Below are positions 47,781-56,578 of a DNA stretch of 64,000 nucleotides, piece after piece. Made by a program: the position numbers and the translations under genes. The notes below the pieces were generated by a model that had not been told where the DNA came from, searched no databases, and saw only the letters and a program-made list of their open reading frames with translations. The stretch is from positions 2,666,001-2,730,000 of the forward strand of contig NZ_CP027707.1 in assembly GCF_003850345.1 (NCBI RefSeq), given 5' to 3'. Every line of letters begins with the position of its first letter. Within the stretch, counting starts at the first letter, position 1. Source of the stretch: Pseudomonas chlororaphis subsp. piscium (GTDB lineage Bacteria; Pseudomonadota; Gammaproteobacteria; Pseudomonadales; Pseudomonadaceae).

Positions 47781-49391
47781 ATGACGCAAGACGGATCTTT
47801 GTCGGCTGCCATTGCGCAACCGCTGTCAGTAGCCCAAAACACCCGGCGCTGGTGGGGGCCAGCCCTGCAAAGCGGCGCCTTGCTGCTGGTGTTGTATGCC
47901 CTGTCCCAGGGGCTGCTTTCTCTCTACCTCGCCGTGCCGCTGATGCTGCTGATTGTCTGGCTGCCGCGCCTGGTCGCGCCCAAGACCGTGACGCCGGCCA
48001 GCAATGTCGGTAATGGCGAGATCGCCGCGCTGACTCGCGACCTGTCCTACAGCACCAGCCATAACGCGCTGTCGGCCGCCGGCGTGGCCTATTCGGTCCG
48101 GCAACTGGCCGGGCGGGTGCAATCGCAACTGGACTCGGCGGCGCGCATCGTCAGCAGCGCCGAGGCGATGATCCACACCGAGCAACTGGCCGCACAGCTC
48201 AGCCAGCAGGCCCTGAGCGCCGCCAGCGAAGCCCATCGCAGCAGCGCCGAAGGCAGCGTGGTGCTGGGCGAGTCCATCACCCGCATGCACCGCCTCAGCC
48301 AAAGTGCCAACGACAGCCGTGAACTGATCGAAGCCTTGAGCCAGCGCAGCGAAGACATCCAGCGGGTGGCGCTGGTGATCCAGTCGATCGCCAGCCAGAC
48401 CAACCTGCTGGCGCTGAATGCCGCCATCGAGGCGGCGCGGGCCGGGGAGCATGGTCGTGGGTTTGCCGTGGTGGCCGATGAAGTGCGCGGCCTGGCCGGG
48501 CGCACGGCCACCGCCACCGATGAGGTTGGGGTGATGGTCAGCGATATCCAGCAGCGCACGGCCCAGGTGGTGGAACAGATCCGCCAGCTGTCCAGCGACC
48601 TGAACACCGGGGTGGAGCAGGTGGAGTCCACCGGCCAGCACCTGCAGAACATTGCCCGGCTGGCGGCCGGGGTGGAAAGCCAGGTCGGCGAGATCGCCCG
48701 CGGCGCCGAGACCAATCGCCAGCAACTGGACAGCCTGTTCCATGCCGTGGAGCAGGTGCGCGGCGACCTGGCGGTGAGCGACCAGCAGACCCGCAGCCTG
48801 GCCGAGGCGGCGGTGCAGATGGAAGGGCAGGCGGAAATCATCAGCGAGCGCCTGGCCGAGGTCGGCCTGGACGACTACCACCAGCGCATCTACGACCTGG
48901 CCCAGGAAGGCGCCCGACGTATCGCCGAACAGTTCGAGGCGGACCTTGCGGCCAGTCGCATCAGCCTCGACGACCTGTTCGACTGCAGCTACCAGCCGAT
49001 CGCCAATACCCAGCCGGTGAAATACCAGACCCGCTTCGACCGTTATGCCGATCAGGTGCTGCCGGCGATCCAGGAGCCCTTGCTGGCGCGTCATGAAGGC
49101 CTGGTGTTCGCCATCGCCTGCACGCCCCAGGGCTACGTGCCGACCCACAACCAGGCGTTCTCCCAGCCGCTGACCGGCGATCCGCAGCTGGACACCTTGC
49201 ACAACCGCACCAAACGCAAGTTCGAGGATCGCACCGGCATCCGTTGCGGCAGCCACCAGCAGCCGCTGTTGCTGCAAACCTACACCCGCGATACCGGCGA
49301 GCTGATGCACGACCTGTCGGTGCCGATCAGGGTCAAGGGCCGGCATTGGGGCGGTTTGCGCCTGGGCTACAAGCCGGAGCAGGGTTCTTGA
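47781..49391 (+). CDS. Methyl-accepting chemotaxis protein with C-terminal sensor-like domain
   Basis: A 536-residue chemoreceptor. Two adjacent hydrophobic spans (about 28-66) leave no periplasmic domain. The signalling domain (about 80-375) has the hairpin tip NLLALNAAIEAARAGEHGRGFAVVADEVRGLA. After it comes an extra 150-residue C-terminal domain (from about 390) with QGYVPTHNQAFSQPLTGD, NRTKRKFEDRTGIRC and LQTYTRDTGELMHDLSVPI, a Cache-like cytoplasmic region. So sensing is probably internal. No ligand is known. Confidence 0.88.
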   Translation: MTQDGSLSAAIAQPLSVAQNTRRWWGPALQSGALLLVLYALSQGLLSLYLAVPLMLLIVWLPRLVAPKTVTPASNVGNGEIAALTRDLSYSTSHNALSAAGVAYSVRQLAGRVQSQLDSAARIVSSAEAMIHTEQLAAQLSQQALSAASEAHRSSAEGSVVLGESITRMHRLSQSANDSRELIEALSQRSEDIQRVALVIQSIASQTNLLALNAAIEAARAGEHGRGFAVVADEVRGLAGRTATATDEVGVMVSDIQQRTAQVVEQIRQLSSDLNTGVEQVESTGQHLQNIARLAAGVESQVGEIARGAETNRQQLDSLFHAVEQVRGDLAVSDQQTRSLAEAAVQMEGQAEIISERLAEVGLDDYHQRIYDLAQEGARRIAEQFEADLAASRISLDDLFDCSYQPIANTQPVKYQTRFDRYADQVLPAIQEPLLARHEGLVFAIACTPQGYVPTHNQAFSQPLTGDPQLDTLHNRTKRKFEDRTGIRCGSHQQPLLLQTYTRDTGELMHDLSVPIRVKGRHWGGLRLGYKPEQGS

Positions 49392-49550
49392 TAACCCGGA
49401 CTTAACCTTGGGGTCGCCAAGATATGGCCGCTGGCCATTGTTACCGACCCCGCAACGAAGCTGTGCAAGGGATGGCTTTTTCCCAGCAGGGGAACTCATT
49501 AATATGGTCAGCATTGTTAGCTAGCTAACTAGTTGCCAGGAGAAGTCCTC

Positions 49551-49769
49551 ATGCAAAGCAAAGTCGATGTCGCAGTGATGATTGGTAGCGGTGTACCGGC
49601 CACCTTTCGCGCGGTCGGGCTGAATGTGTGCTGGGTCGTGCTGGTCAATGGCGAGCGCCGCGGCGCGCCGTTCGCCAGCCGGGACGAGGCCGTGGAGTGC
49701 CAGGCGTCCTGGCTGGCCCAGCTGGCGCAGGACAGGATCGGACACCCGCTGTTCAGTCGTTCGGCCTGA
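49551..49769 (+). CDS. Small conserved-looking hypothetical protein
   Basis: A 72-residue protein with ATG preceded by CAGGAG. It has the pattern SGVPATFRAVGLNVCWVVLVNGERRGAPFASRDEAVECQASWLAQLA, a beta-alpha unit that suggests a small soluble fold. No family recognised. It follows the chemoreceptor by 160 bases and is convergent with the coiled-coil gene. Likely real because of the good ribosome binding site and typical codon use. Confidence 0.6.
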   Translation: MQSKVDVAVMIGSGVPATFRAVGLNVCWVVLVNGERRGAPFASRDEAVECQASWLAQLAQDRIGHPLFSRSA

Positions 49770-49789
49770 GGGCGCAGGCACCCGCGCCT

Positions 49790-50185
49790 TCAGACCTCGC
49801 TGCCGATCACCGCGCTTTCGGCCTGGAACAGCGCCACCTGGGCCATCGACAAGGCGCTGCTGGCGGCCTGGGCCTGGGCCCGGGCGGCGGACAAGGCCTG
49901 CATGTGCGCATCGGTTGTGCGATGCCGGGCAGCGCTTTGCACCATCGCCAGGCGCTCGTTGGCTTTGCGCAGCCGCTGCTGCAATTGCTCGATCTGTTTG
50001 CGCAGCAGCTTGATGCGTTTCTTTTTCGCTTCGAGCACGCCGTCGGGGGCGGCGTTGCTCGCCCGGGTGATCGCTGTGCGCAGGTCAAACGGATCGCTCG
50101 CCGGGCTTTCGCTGCCCGCCGTGCCTGGCAGGGCGAACTCGGCCAGGGAGGGGAGACGGGCAGGTGGGTTGAGGTCGATCATCAT
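49790..50185 (-). CDS. Coiled-coil hypothetical protein
   Basis: A 131-residue protein dominated by a long helix (about 50-110: KKKRIKLLRKQIEQLQQRLRKANERL), a strong heptad coiled coil, followed by an Ala-rich helix. The N-terminal 40 residues are Pro/Ser-rich. Start is ATG 50185 (AAAGAG upstream); the frame is open to 50233. No family is recognised. Small coiled-coil genes of this kind sometimes belong to secretion or cell-envelope systems, but nothing supports that here. Confidence 0.6.
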   Translation of the reverse strand: MMIDLNPPARLPSLAEFALPGTAGSESPASDPFDLRTAITRASNAAPDGVLEAKKKRIKLLRKQIEQLQQRLRKANERLAMVQSAARHRTTDAHMQALSAARAQAQAASSALSMAQVALFQAESAVIGSEV

Positions 50186-50248
50186 GGCGCTCTTTATCGG
50201 AAGGCTCGCCAATATGTCGGTCGTGCGCGGCAATCCTTTACCCTGGGC

Positions 50249-50479
50249 TCAGAGGTTCAGGGCGCCCTGGTCGACGGCCTGCTTGAGGGCGCGGGCAGCG
50301 TCCTTGGCGGCGGCTTCGGCCAGTTCCGCGGTCTTGAACCAGCGGTCCTTTTCCACCTGGTGGTAGCGCACGGTGCGCAGCGGTGGCTTGGCGCGCATCA
50401 CGATCACGGCCTGGAACTCGCCCTCGACGTCCCGGGCTTCGCCATGAATGAAAAACTCGCCTATATCGAATTCCGTCAC
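50249..50479 (-). CDS. Small hypothetical protein
   Basis: A 76-residue protein reading from GTG 50479. It begins TEFDIGEFFIHGEARDVEGEFQAVIVMRAK and ends in an Ala-rich helix (EAAAKDAARALKQAVDQGAL), a compact beta-alpha layout. GGGGAA lies upstream. No family recognised with confidence. The frame is well conserved in character and uses typical high-GC codons. Convergent or tandem with the coiled-coil gene downstream. Confidence 0.55.
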   Translation of the reverse strand: MTEFDIGEFFIHGEARDVEGEFQAVIVMRAKPPLRTVRYHQVEKDRWFKTAELAEAAAKDAARALKQAVDQGALNL

Positions 50480-50658
50480 GTCCGACTTTCCCCTGGAAAA
50501 TATGCTGGTGAAGCCTGGCCGGTGGCTGGCTTCAAGGTCGCGGCAGTATGGCAGTTGTTGCCCGTCGATGGCTGAGTTAAGTCACGCAAGTGGCTGACCG
50601 GCAGGATAAAAGAGGTTTTTTCAGCGATTTGCTCATGCATGGGTTGCTCTGAATACAT

Positions 50659-51003
50659 AAAGTTGCTCTAGAATTGCCCCGGCGGTCAGAGATTGATGTT
50701 TACCTGCAGCACTCCCGTCCCATGAAGGGTGACGAAAGGATCGTGAGGTTTTCCGATCGACAGTGAGTGCGCAGCTTTCTCGGCGGGTCGGAACCACTTT
50801 CTTCTGCGCTTGATGCGGGCCAAACGGTCCGGTAGTCCTTCCGGTTGTTCCTGGGAGGGGCGCTCCGGTGTTTGCGCCTACGCGTTGGCGAGTGGTGCTT
50901 TTTCAGATTGTTTTCATGTGGAGTCACGGCGCCGGTTCGGCCGCCTTTTTTGCTGTCCGTCGTTTACGCGGACAGAGTCATTTTCAGCTTCGGGGACCTT
51001 TCC
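50659..51003. other. Intergenic region without recognised feature
   Basis: About 340 bases between the small minus-strand genes and the paired small plus-strand genes. Open frames here are shadows of poor codon use. It presumably carries the promoter of the downstream pair; I could not place it. Confidence 0.4.
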
Positions 51004-51474
51004 TTGGCAGTAAGTAATCTTGATATGCACGCGTTGTTTGTCCTGGGCGATTTGCGCGCCAAGCTGGTCAAACAGTTCCAGTCACGTTTCGTCTACATCA
51101 CCGAACAGACGCCGGAAGGCATTTATGTCGCCGAAATCGATACCGAGACGGCGCTGGTCGTGGACGACAAGCCGCGCCTGGAACTCAAGGTCGGCGATCA
51201 TTTCCGCGCGGCGGTCCTGCCCAGCCGTGAAGGTGGCAAGTTCGAAATCCGTTTCCGCGAGATCAAGCTGACCGTCTACGGCCTGGGCGAATACGCCTTT
51301 GTCAGCACCGCCGACGGCCACGCCATCCTGTTCAAGGAAGGCCACAGCGTGGTGACGGTGTTCGCCGCCAACCAGCAGTTGCAGGAAGGCCTGACCAAGA
51401 CCCTGAAAGCCGTGACCGGCAAGGCCGCCAAATGGCGCAAGGGTGAGTTGGTGAGCTTCAAGGCCAGCGAGTGA
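51004..51474 (+). CDS. Conserved hypothetical protein (beta-rich, 156 residues)
   Basis: The product reads SNLDMHALFVLGDLRAKLVK..., with beta-strand character (FEIRFREIKLTVYGLGEYAFVSTADGH) and a C-terminal Lys-rich helix. I start at TTG 51004 because GGGGAC lies near; ATG 51025 is the alternative. A longer frame back to 50845 has no suitable site. Its stop overlaps the next start (GTGA), so the two genes are coupled. No function recognised; I see no motif. Confidence 0.65.
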   Translation: MAVSNLDMHALFVLGDLRAKLVKQFQSRFVYITEQTPEGIYVAEIDTETALVVDDKPRLELKVGDHFRAAVLPSREGGKFEIRFREIKLTVYGLGEYAFVSTADGHAILFKEGHSVVTVFAANQQLQEGLTKTLKAVTGKAAKWRKGELVSFKASE

Positions 51475-51668
51475 GTCGCGCCGAATTCCACCAGCAGCAT
51501 CTTGAGCGCGCTCGCGCCGAGGCACAGCGCCTGTTCGAACGCAAGGCCGTGCTGCAAGGCGCCTGGCTGGCCTGGGTGGCCTCGCAGCTGTATGTCCTGA
51601 AACCGGCGGAATACGCCAGCATGGTGCGCCGCGAGTTGCAGCGCCTGCAGGAGCAGGGCGAAAACTGA
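51471..51668 (+). CDS. Small helical protein coupled to the preceding gene
   Basis: A 65-residue all-helical protein (AEFHQQHLERARAEAQRLFERKAVLQGAW ... YASMVRRELQRLQEQ) reading from GTG 51471, four bases within the end of the preceding gene. Basic and without membrane span. Function unknown. Coupled translation suggests the two products act together, perhaps as a complex. Confidence 0.65.
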   Translation: MSRAEFHQQHLERARAEAQRLFERKAVLQGAWLAWVASQLYVLKPAEYASMVRRELQRLQEQGEN

Positions 51669-51787
51669 AGTCCCCATCGAAAGCAGGAACCTCTACTACA
51701 GTCAGATGACTTGAATAGTCAGAGGCTTGCGGCCCAGGGCCGCAAGACCATCCTGCAACGCTGTGAACAGCCAAAGGGGCACCAGGC

Positions 51788-52804
51788 ATGAAAGGACTGC
51801 GGACACTGCTGGGCGGCGCGCTGCTCGGCTTCGGTATTTTGCTGGCGCCCGCCGGCGCTTGGGCGGCACCGACGCCGATCCACTTCGCCGACCTGAACTG
51901 GGAAAGCGGCAGCCTGATCACCGATATCCTGCGCACCATCGTCGAGAAGGGTTACGGCCTGCCGACCGACACCTTGCCGGGCACCACCATCACCCTGGAA
52001 ACCGCGCTGGCCAACAACGACATCCAGGTCATCGGCGAAGAGTGGGCCGGACGCAGCCCGGTGTGGGTCAAGGCCGAGGCCGAGGGTAAGGTGGCGGCCC
52101 TGGGCGACACGGTGAAGGGCGCCACCGAAGGCTGGTGGGTGCCGGAATACGTGGTCAAGGGCGACCCGGCCAAGGGCATCAAGCCGTTGGCGCCGGGTTT
52201 GCGTAGCGTCACGGACCTCAAGCGCTACAAGGACGTGTTCAAGGACCCGGAAAGCCCGGGTAAGGGGCGCTTTCTCAACAGCCCCATCGGCTGGACCTCG
52301 GAAGTGGTGAACAAGCAGAAGCTCAAGGCCTATGGCCTGACCGACAGCTATGTGAACTTTCGCAGCGGTTCCGGCGCGGCGCTGGACGCCGAGATCACTT
52401 CATCGATCCGTCGCGGCCAGCCGGTGCTGTTCTACTACTGGTCGCCGACCCCGTTGCTCGGTCGCTTCAAGCTGATCCAGCTGGAAGAGCCGCCGTTCGA
52501 TGCCGAGGCCTGGAAAACCCTGACCGACGCCGAGCACCCCAATCCACGCCCCACGCGCTCGCTGGCCTCGAAGCTGTCCATCGGCGTGTCCACGCCGTTT
52601 CAGAAGCAGTACCCGCAGATCGCCGAGTTCTTCGGCAAGGTCGACTTGCCGATCGAGGCGCTGAACAAGGCCCTGGCCGAGATGAGCGAAAAGCACACGC
52701 CGCCTCGGGAGGCGGCGCAGGCGTTTCTCAAGGCGCATCCGCAGGTGTGGCGGGCGTGGTTGCCCGGGGATGTGGCGGATAAGGTCAGTGCGAGTCTTGA
52801 CTGA
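51788..52804 (+). CDS. Quaternary-amine ABC transporter substrate-binding protein (ProX-like)
   Basis: A 338-residue periplasmic binding protein with a signal peptide (cleavage near AWA-AP, residue 26). It has the OpuAC-type pattern: IHFADLNWESGSLITDILRTIVEKGYG, GEEWAGRSPVWVKAEAEG, GWWVPEYVVKGD, and the aromatic-rich FYYWSPTPLLGRF that builds the cage for glycine betaine, choline or carnitine. No permease or ATPase gene lies nearby, so it is an orphan component that feeds a transporter encoded elsewhere. A good AAAGG site sits before the ATG. Confidence 0.9.
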   Translation: MKGLRTLLGGALLGFGILLAPAGAWAAPTPIHFADLNWESGSLITDILRTIVEKGYGLPTDTLPGTTITLETALANNDIQVIGEEWAGRSPVWVKAEAEGKVAALGDTVKGATEGWWVPEYVVKGDPAKGIKPLAPGLRSVTDLKRYKDVFKDPESPGKGRFLNSPIGWTSEVVNKQKLKAYGLTDSYVNFRSGSGAALDAEITSSIRRGQPVLFYYWSPTPLLGRFKLIQLEEPPFDAEAWKTLTDAEHPNPRPTRSLASKLSIGVSTPFQKQYPQIAEFFGKVDLPIEALNKALAEMSEKHTPPREAAQAFLKAHPQVWRAWLPGDVADKVSASLD

Positions 52805-52831
52805 AGACGCTGTGGTGAGGATGAGATCGCT

Positions 52832-52920
52832 ATCGCGGGCAAGTTCCGCTCCTACAGGCTGATGTCGTTCACGATGGAACGAACGACGTGACCTTTGTAG
52901 GAGCGAGGCTTGCCCGCGAT
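52832..52920. repeat. REP-like repeat (TAGGAGCG family), inverted order
   Basis: ATCGCGGGCAAGTTCCGCTC and GTAGGAGCGAGGCTTGCCCG in tail-to-tail order around a hairpin (TCGTTC...GAACGA), between the binding protein and the convergent TonB receptor gene. Confidence 0.75.
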
Positions 52921-52924
52921 GCTT

Positions 52925-55060
52925 TTAGAAGCGGCTTTGTACCGCCAGTTCGAAGGTCCGTGGCGTACCCAGGTAGTAAGCCGGCGAGACATGGGCGAAC
53001 CTGGCGTAGACCTCGTCGGTCAGGTTGCGCACCCGCCCGGTGATTGAGGTGTGGTTGTCGAGCTTGTAGGTGAGGAAGGTGCCGTACAGGGTGTAGGAGG
53101 GCACGGTCAGGGTGTTGGCCGTGTCGGCGTACACCGAGGCCACATAACGCGCATCGACCCCGGTCTGCCACTGCGGCGCCAGGTCATAGGTCAGCCACAG
53201 GTTGCCGACCCGGTCCGGCACGTTGGTCGGGGTATTGCCCTTGCGTGACACCACCACGCCCGCGGCGTTCTTCTCGGTGAACTCGTCGTACTGCGCGTCG
53301 ACCCAGGCGAAGTTGCCCTCGAACAGCAGCTTGGGGGTGACCCGCAGCGAGCTGGCCACTTCGATGCCCTTGGAGGTTTGCTGGCCCACCGGGATGCTCA
53401 GGGTCGGGTCCTGCGGGTCCGTCACCGCGAAGTCCTTGCGCTCGATGCGGTAGGCCGCCAGGGTCGCCGAGCCGCGGCCGTCCAGGTAATCGAACTTGCT
53501 GCCCACTTCCCATTGCTTGCCCGTGGAGACATCGAAGTCCTGGGTGCTGTTGTTGGGCTGCTCGGCGGCGGTGCTGTACTGCACATAGACGTTAGCGCTG
53601 GGGAGGAACTGGTAGGTCAGGCCGACCCGGCCGGTGACCGGCTCCCAGCTGCGCTTGAGGTGCCGTGGGTTGCTCGCGGTCACCAATCGGTGGTTGGTCA
53701 CGTCCAGGTCGATGTCGTCGTAGCGCAGGCCGGTGAGCAGCGCCAGCTGGTCGGTCAGGGCCAGGCGATTCTCGACGAACAGCGCCTTGGTGGTGACCTC
53801 GTTGGTCTTGTCGGCGACAAAGCCCTGGCGGGTGCCCGGCAGGTCGTAGAAATGCCCCGGCTGGTAGTTGTTCGGGTCGACACTGTTGGCCGCCTTGACG
53901 TTCAGCGGCGAGTTGGTGGTGCGGTTGACCTTGTACTCGAAGCCACCGGACCAGGTGCTGTCCAGGCCGAAGATCGAGGTGTCGTGGCGCAGCTCGAACT
54001 GGTTGCCGTTCTGCTCGCCCTGATGCCGCACCTGATAGGCCGTGGAGCGGTTCACCGCGCTGTTGTCGGCGTTGTACTGGTAGGTTTCCAGGTTGCGGTA
54101 ATCGCGCTGGCTGTCCAGGTGATAGAGGGTGTTGCGCAGGCTGGTGCTGTCGTTGATCCGGTAGTCGAGGATCGAGCGCACCCAGATCGTGCGCTGCTCG
54201 TAGCGGCCGTCCTCGACGTTGTAGTTGTTGAAGCGGTTGTGCTTGTCGATCTTCAGCTCGCCGGCCTTGGGGTTGAGCACCGGGGTGCCCCAGTACGGGC
54301 TGTCCTCGTGTTCGTCCTGGTATTCCAGGGCCAGGGTGTGGGACAGGTTCGGCGTCAGGTCGCTGAGCAGGGAGAACGCCATGCTCCAGGCATCCCGTTC
54401 CTGGCGGTCGATGTAGCCGTTGCTGGTGTTGTGGCTGACGTCGAGGCGGGCGTAGTGCTGCACCTCGTCGCCGGCTTCGCTGAGGGCGTGGTTGAGGCCG
54501 AAGGCGGTTTCCGTGGTGTCGTAGCTGCCATAGCTGACCCGGCCCTCGATGGCCCGTTCCTGGCGGTCGGCCAGCTTGGTCACGTAGTTCAGCGAACCGC
54601 CCACGGAGCCGGCGCCATTGACCAGTGAGGAGGGGCCGCCGAGCAGCTCGACCCGGTCATAGATCCACGAGTCCACCGGTCGCGCCAGGCCGCTGGACAC
54701 ATTGATGCCGTTGAACATCTGGGTGATCTGGCTGTTGGTGAAACCACGGTACGAGATGAAGCCGCCGAACCCCGGCGGGGCGCTGGCATTGACCCCGGGC
54801 AGGGTGTTGGCGGCGTCCTGGAAGTTCTGCGCGCCGCGCCGCTCGATGTCGTTGCGGTTGGCCACCGCCACCGAAGCCGGGGTCTCACGGACGCTCAGGC
54901 CCAGGCGCGAGGCCATGCCGCTGGACTGGTCGAGGGCCAGGCCGGGTTCTACAGGTTGGTCGCCGTCGATGGTGATCGGTGCCAGGTCGACGCTGGATTG
55001 CGCCCAGGCATTAACGGACAGGCAGCCGCACAGGCTGGCCAGCAGGGGAATGTGTTTCAT
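52925..55060 (-). CDS. TonB-dependent outer-membrane receptor
   Basis: A 711-residue receptor: signal peptide (to about 20), plug domain (about 35-160) with RNDIERRGAQNFQDAANTLPG and GGFISYRGF, then a beta-barrel ending in phenylalanine (AVQSRF), the outer-membrane C-terminal signature. There is no N-terminal signalling domain. It imports a chelated metal or other large nutrient using the TonB system. The preceding small DUF2946 gene suggests a metal link (copper or zinc have been proposed for related pairs), but the ligand is open. AGGATG precedes the ATG. Confidence 0.9.
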   Translation of the reverse strand: MKHIPLLASLCGCLSVNAWAQSSVDLAPITIDGDQPVEPGLALDQSSGMASRLGLSVRETPASVAVANRNDIERRGAQNFQDAANTLPGVNASAPPGFGGFISYRGFTNSQITQMFNGINVSSGLARPVDSWIYDRVELLGGPSSLVNGAGSVGGSLNYVTKLADRQERAIEGRVSYGSYDTTETAFGLNHALSEAGDEVQHYARLDVSHNTSNGYIDRQERDAWSMAFSLLSDLTPNLSHTLALEYQDEHEDSPYWGTPVLNPKAGELKIDKHNRFNNYNVEDGRYEQRTIWVRSILDYRINDSTSLRNTLYHLDSQRDYRNLETYQYNADNSAVNRSTAYQVRHQGEQNGNQFELRHDTSIFGLDSTWSGGFEYKVNRTTNSPLNVKAANSVDPNNYQPGHFYDLPGTRQGFVADKTNEVTTKALFVENRLALTDQLALLTGLRYDDIDLDVTNHRLVTASNPRHLKRSWEPVTGRVGLTYQFLPSANVYVQYSTAAEQPNNSTQDFDVSTGKQWEVGSKFDYLDGRGSATLAAYRIERKDFAVTDPQDPTLSIPVGQQTSKGIEVASSLRVTPKLLFEGNFAWVDAQYDEFTEKNAAGVVVSRKGNTPTNVPDRVGNLWLTYDLAPQWQTGVDARYVASVYADTANTLTVPSYTLYGTFLTYKLDNHTSITGRVRNLTDEVYARFAHVSPAYYLGTPRTFELAVQSRF

Positions 55061-55149
55061 CGGTACATCCTGAATTCTTGGCTAGGAAGCAGCCCACGAA
55101 CAAACACCGTGCATTGGCACGGGGCGGGCTGATGACAAGGGCGGAAGAC

Positions 55150-55539
55150 TCAGGCGAAGGCGGGCGGCGCGCGCGGGTGGGCCGCGGGCCAGGTGAAGCG
55201 GGCGGGGATGTCAGCGGTGGAGCGGGGCGCCAGCGGCGGGCTGTGGTGCTGCGGCAGGATCGCCAGGGTCAGGCTGGAATTGAACGCCGGGCCCATGCCG
55301 CCGGTGGAACACAGCGGGCAACCGAAGGCCTTGGACAGGGTCGGCAGCGATTCGTCGACCGGGTTGGAGGAGACCGGCGCCTGGGTGCGCGGGTCCACCG
55401 TACAGAACTGGCCGCCGATCCCGTTGAGCTGCTGGCCGACCATTTGCCCGTGGCCGATGCTGCAGGCGAACACATTGAACAGGACGCAGCAATAGAGCAT
55501 CCAGGCAATGAGCGAGCGATCGGTTCGGGCTAATTTCAT
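55150..55539 (-). CDS. DUF2946 family membrane-anchored protein
   Basis: A 129-residue protein with an N-terminal hydrophobic span (AWMLYCCVLFNVFACSIGHG) and a periplasmic part with cysteine pairs (CPLCSTGG) and HHSPPL, possible metal ligands. This is the DUF2946 pattern, common next to TonB receptors and copper genes. It lies 89 bases upstream of the receptor gene and is probably its operon partner. I start at ATG 55539, the frame being open 18 bases further. Function is unknown. Confidence 0.8.
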   Translation of the reverse strand: MKLARTDRSLIAWMLYCCVLFNVFACSIGHGQMVGQQLNGIGGQFCTVDPRTQAPVSSNPVDESLPTLSKAFGCPLCSTGGMGPAFNSSLTLAILPQHHSPPLAPRSTADIPARFTWPAAHPRAPPAFA

Positions 55540-55636
55540 GGGGCGGCACTTTACCATCGCAGGCGACGAACGTACTTACAAAAACGCGTGAGGGGGTCCA
55601 TTCTTCAGCAACATTTTTTGCCATGGATGTTTGCAT

Positions 55637-56074
55637 ATGAATGTTTTGATCGCGCAATGGATGGCAGGAGCCTTCCTGCTGATCAGCCTGATCCACCTGT
55701 ACTGGGCCGCCGGCGGCAAGCGCGGCAGCGAGGCGGCGATCCCCCAGGTGCCGGGCAGGACACCGGGTGAGCTGGAGCCGGCGTTCAAACCCTCGGGGTT
55801 CGCCACTCTGTTGGTGGCGGTGGGCTTGCTGTTGATCGCGATGCTGGTATGCCTGCGGGTGGGCCTGTATTTGCCGACGGTGAGCCACCCGTCGTTGCAA
55901 TGGGTGATCAGCGCGATGGCCCTGCTGATGTTCGCCCGGGCCATCGGCGACTCGAACCTGGTGGGGTTCTTCAAGGAGGTCAGCGGGTCCAGGTTCGCCC
56001 GGCTGGACACCCTGTTCTATTCGCCGCTGTGCGTGGTGCTGGGGGCGGGGTTGTTGGTGGTGGCCTGGAACTGA
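55637..56074 (+). CDS. DUF3995 family membrane protein
   Basis: A 145-residue protein with four predicted spans (about 8-26, 55-75, 88-108, 122-142) and the conserved HLYWAAGG near 20-27 after the first span and LYSPLCVVLGA at the last. DUF3995 proteins are small inner-membrane proteins of unknown function. The ATG at 55637 is chosen; a TTG six bases upstream is an alternative. The gene is divergent from the DUF2946-TonB pair, so they share a promoter region. Confidence 0.8.
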   Translation: MNVLIAQWMAGAFLLISLIHLYWAAGGKRGSEAAIPQVPGRTPGELEPAFKPSGFATLLVAVGLLLIAMLVCLRVGLYLPTVSHPSLQWVISAMALLMFARAIGDSNLVGFFKEVSGSRFARLDTLFYSPLCVVLGAGLLVVAWN

Positions 56075-56094
56075 GTTGCTGAATGTTTAAAAGC

Positions 56095-56185
56095 ATCGCG
56101 GGCAAGCCTCGCTCCTACAAAAGCCGCGTTGTTCATGTCATCGAGAACGATGCGACCCTTGTAGGAGCGAGGCTTGCCCGCGATG
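56095..56185. repeat. REP-like repeat (TAGGAGCG family), inverted order
   Basis: ATCGCGGGCAAGCCTCGCTC and GTAGGAGCGAGGCTTGCCCG, tail to tail, between the DUF3995 gene and the end of the antiporter operon on the opposite strand. Confidence 0.8.
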
Positions 56186-56209
56186 GCGTCTATCCAGGCG
56201 CTGAAAAAC

Positions 56210-56578
56210 TCAGCTACCGCTCTCACTACGCCGGCTGCTGACTTCCGCCGGCACATCGTCGCCGGCCATGCGCTTGCGGAACAGCGCCGCCCGCGCCAGC
56301 AGCAGGGTGGTCACCGGCACGGTGATCGACAGCAGGATCGGAATCAGCCAGGCGTGCAGCACAGGCCCCGAGTTCATCCCCGAGAAATACAGGATCGACG
56401 CCAGGGCCACGCACCAGGCGCCCAGGGTCGAGGCCAGGGCCGGTGGGTGCATGCGCTGGAAGTAATCCTTCATGCGCACGATGCCGATGGCGCCGATCAG
56501 GGCGAAGGCGCTGCCGAGCACCAGCAGGATCGCCACCGGTACCTCGATCCACCACGACAGTTCACTGACGGCATTCAT
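56210..56578 (-). CDS. shaG: Monovalent cation/H+ antiporter subunit G
   Basis: A 122-residue membrane protein with three spans. It carries ALIGAIGIVRMKDYFQRMHPPALASTLGAW, the MnhG/PhaG signature (R-x-x-D-x-F-x-R-x-H), and ends in a basic, Ser-rich tail. It is the last subunit of the Mrp-type complex that exchanges sodium or potassium for protons. The ATG overlaps the F subunit stop by four bases (ATGA). Confidence 0.92.
   Translation of the reverse strand: MNAVSELSWWIEVPVAILLVLGSAFALIGAIGIVRMKDYFQRMHPPALASTLGAWCVALASILYFSGMNSGPVLHAWLIPILLSITVPVTTLLLARAALFRKRMAGDDVPAEVSSRRSESGS

Noticed and set aside
50476..50658. 60-residue minus-strand frame upstream of the small hypothetical gene
   Set aside because: No clear ribosome binding site, Thr/Pro/Asn-rich sequence without structure; the region is better read as a promoter.
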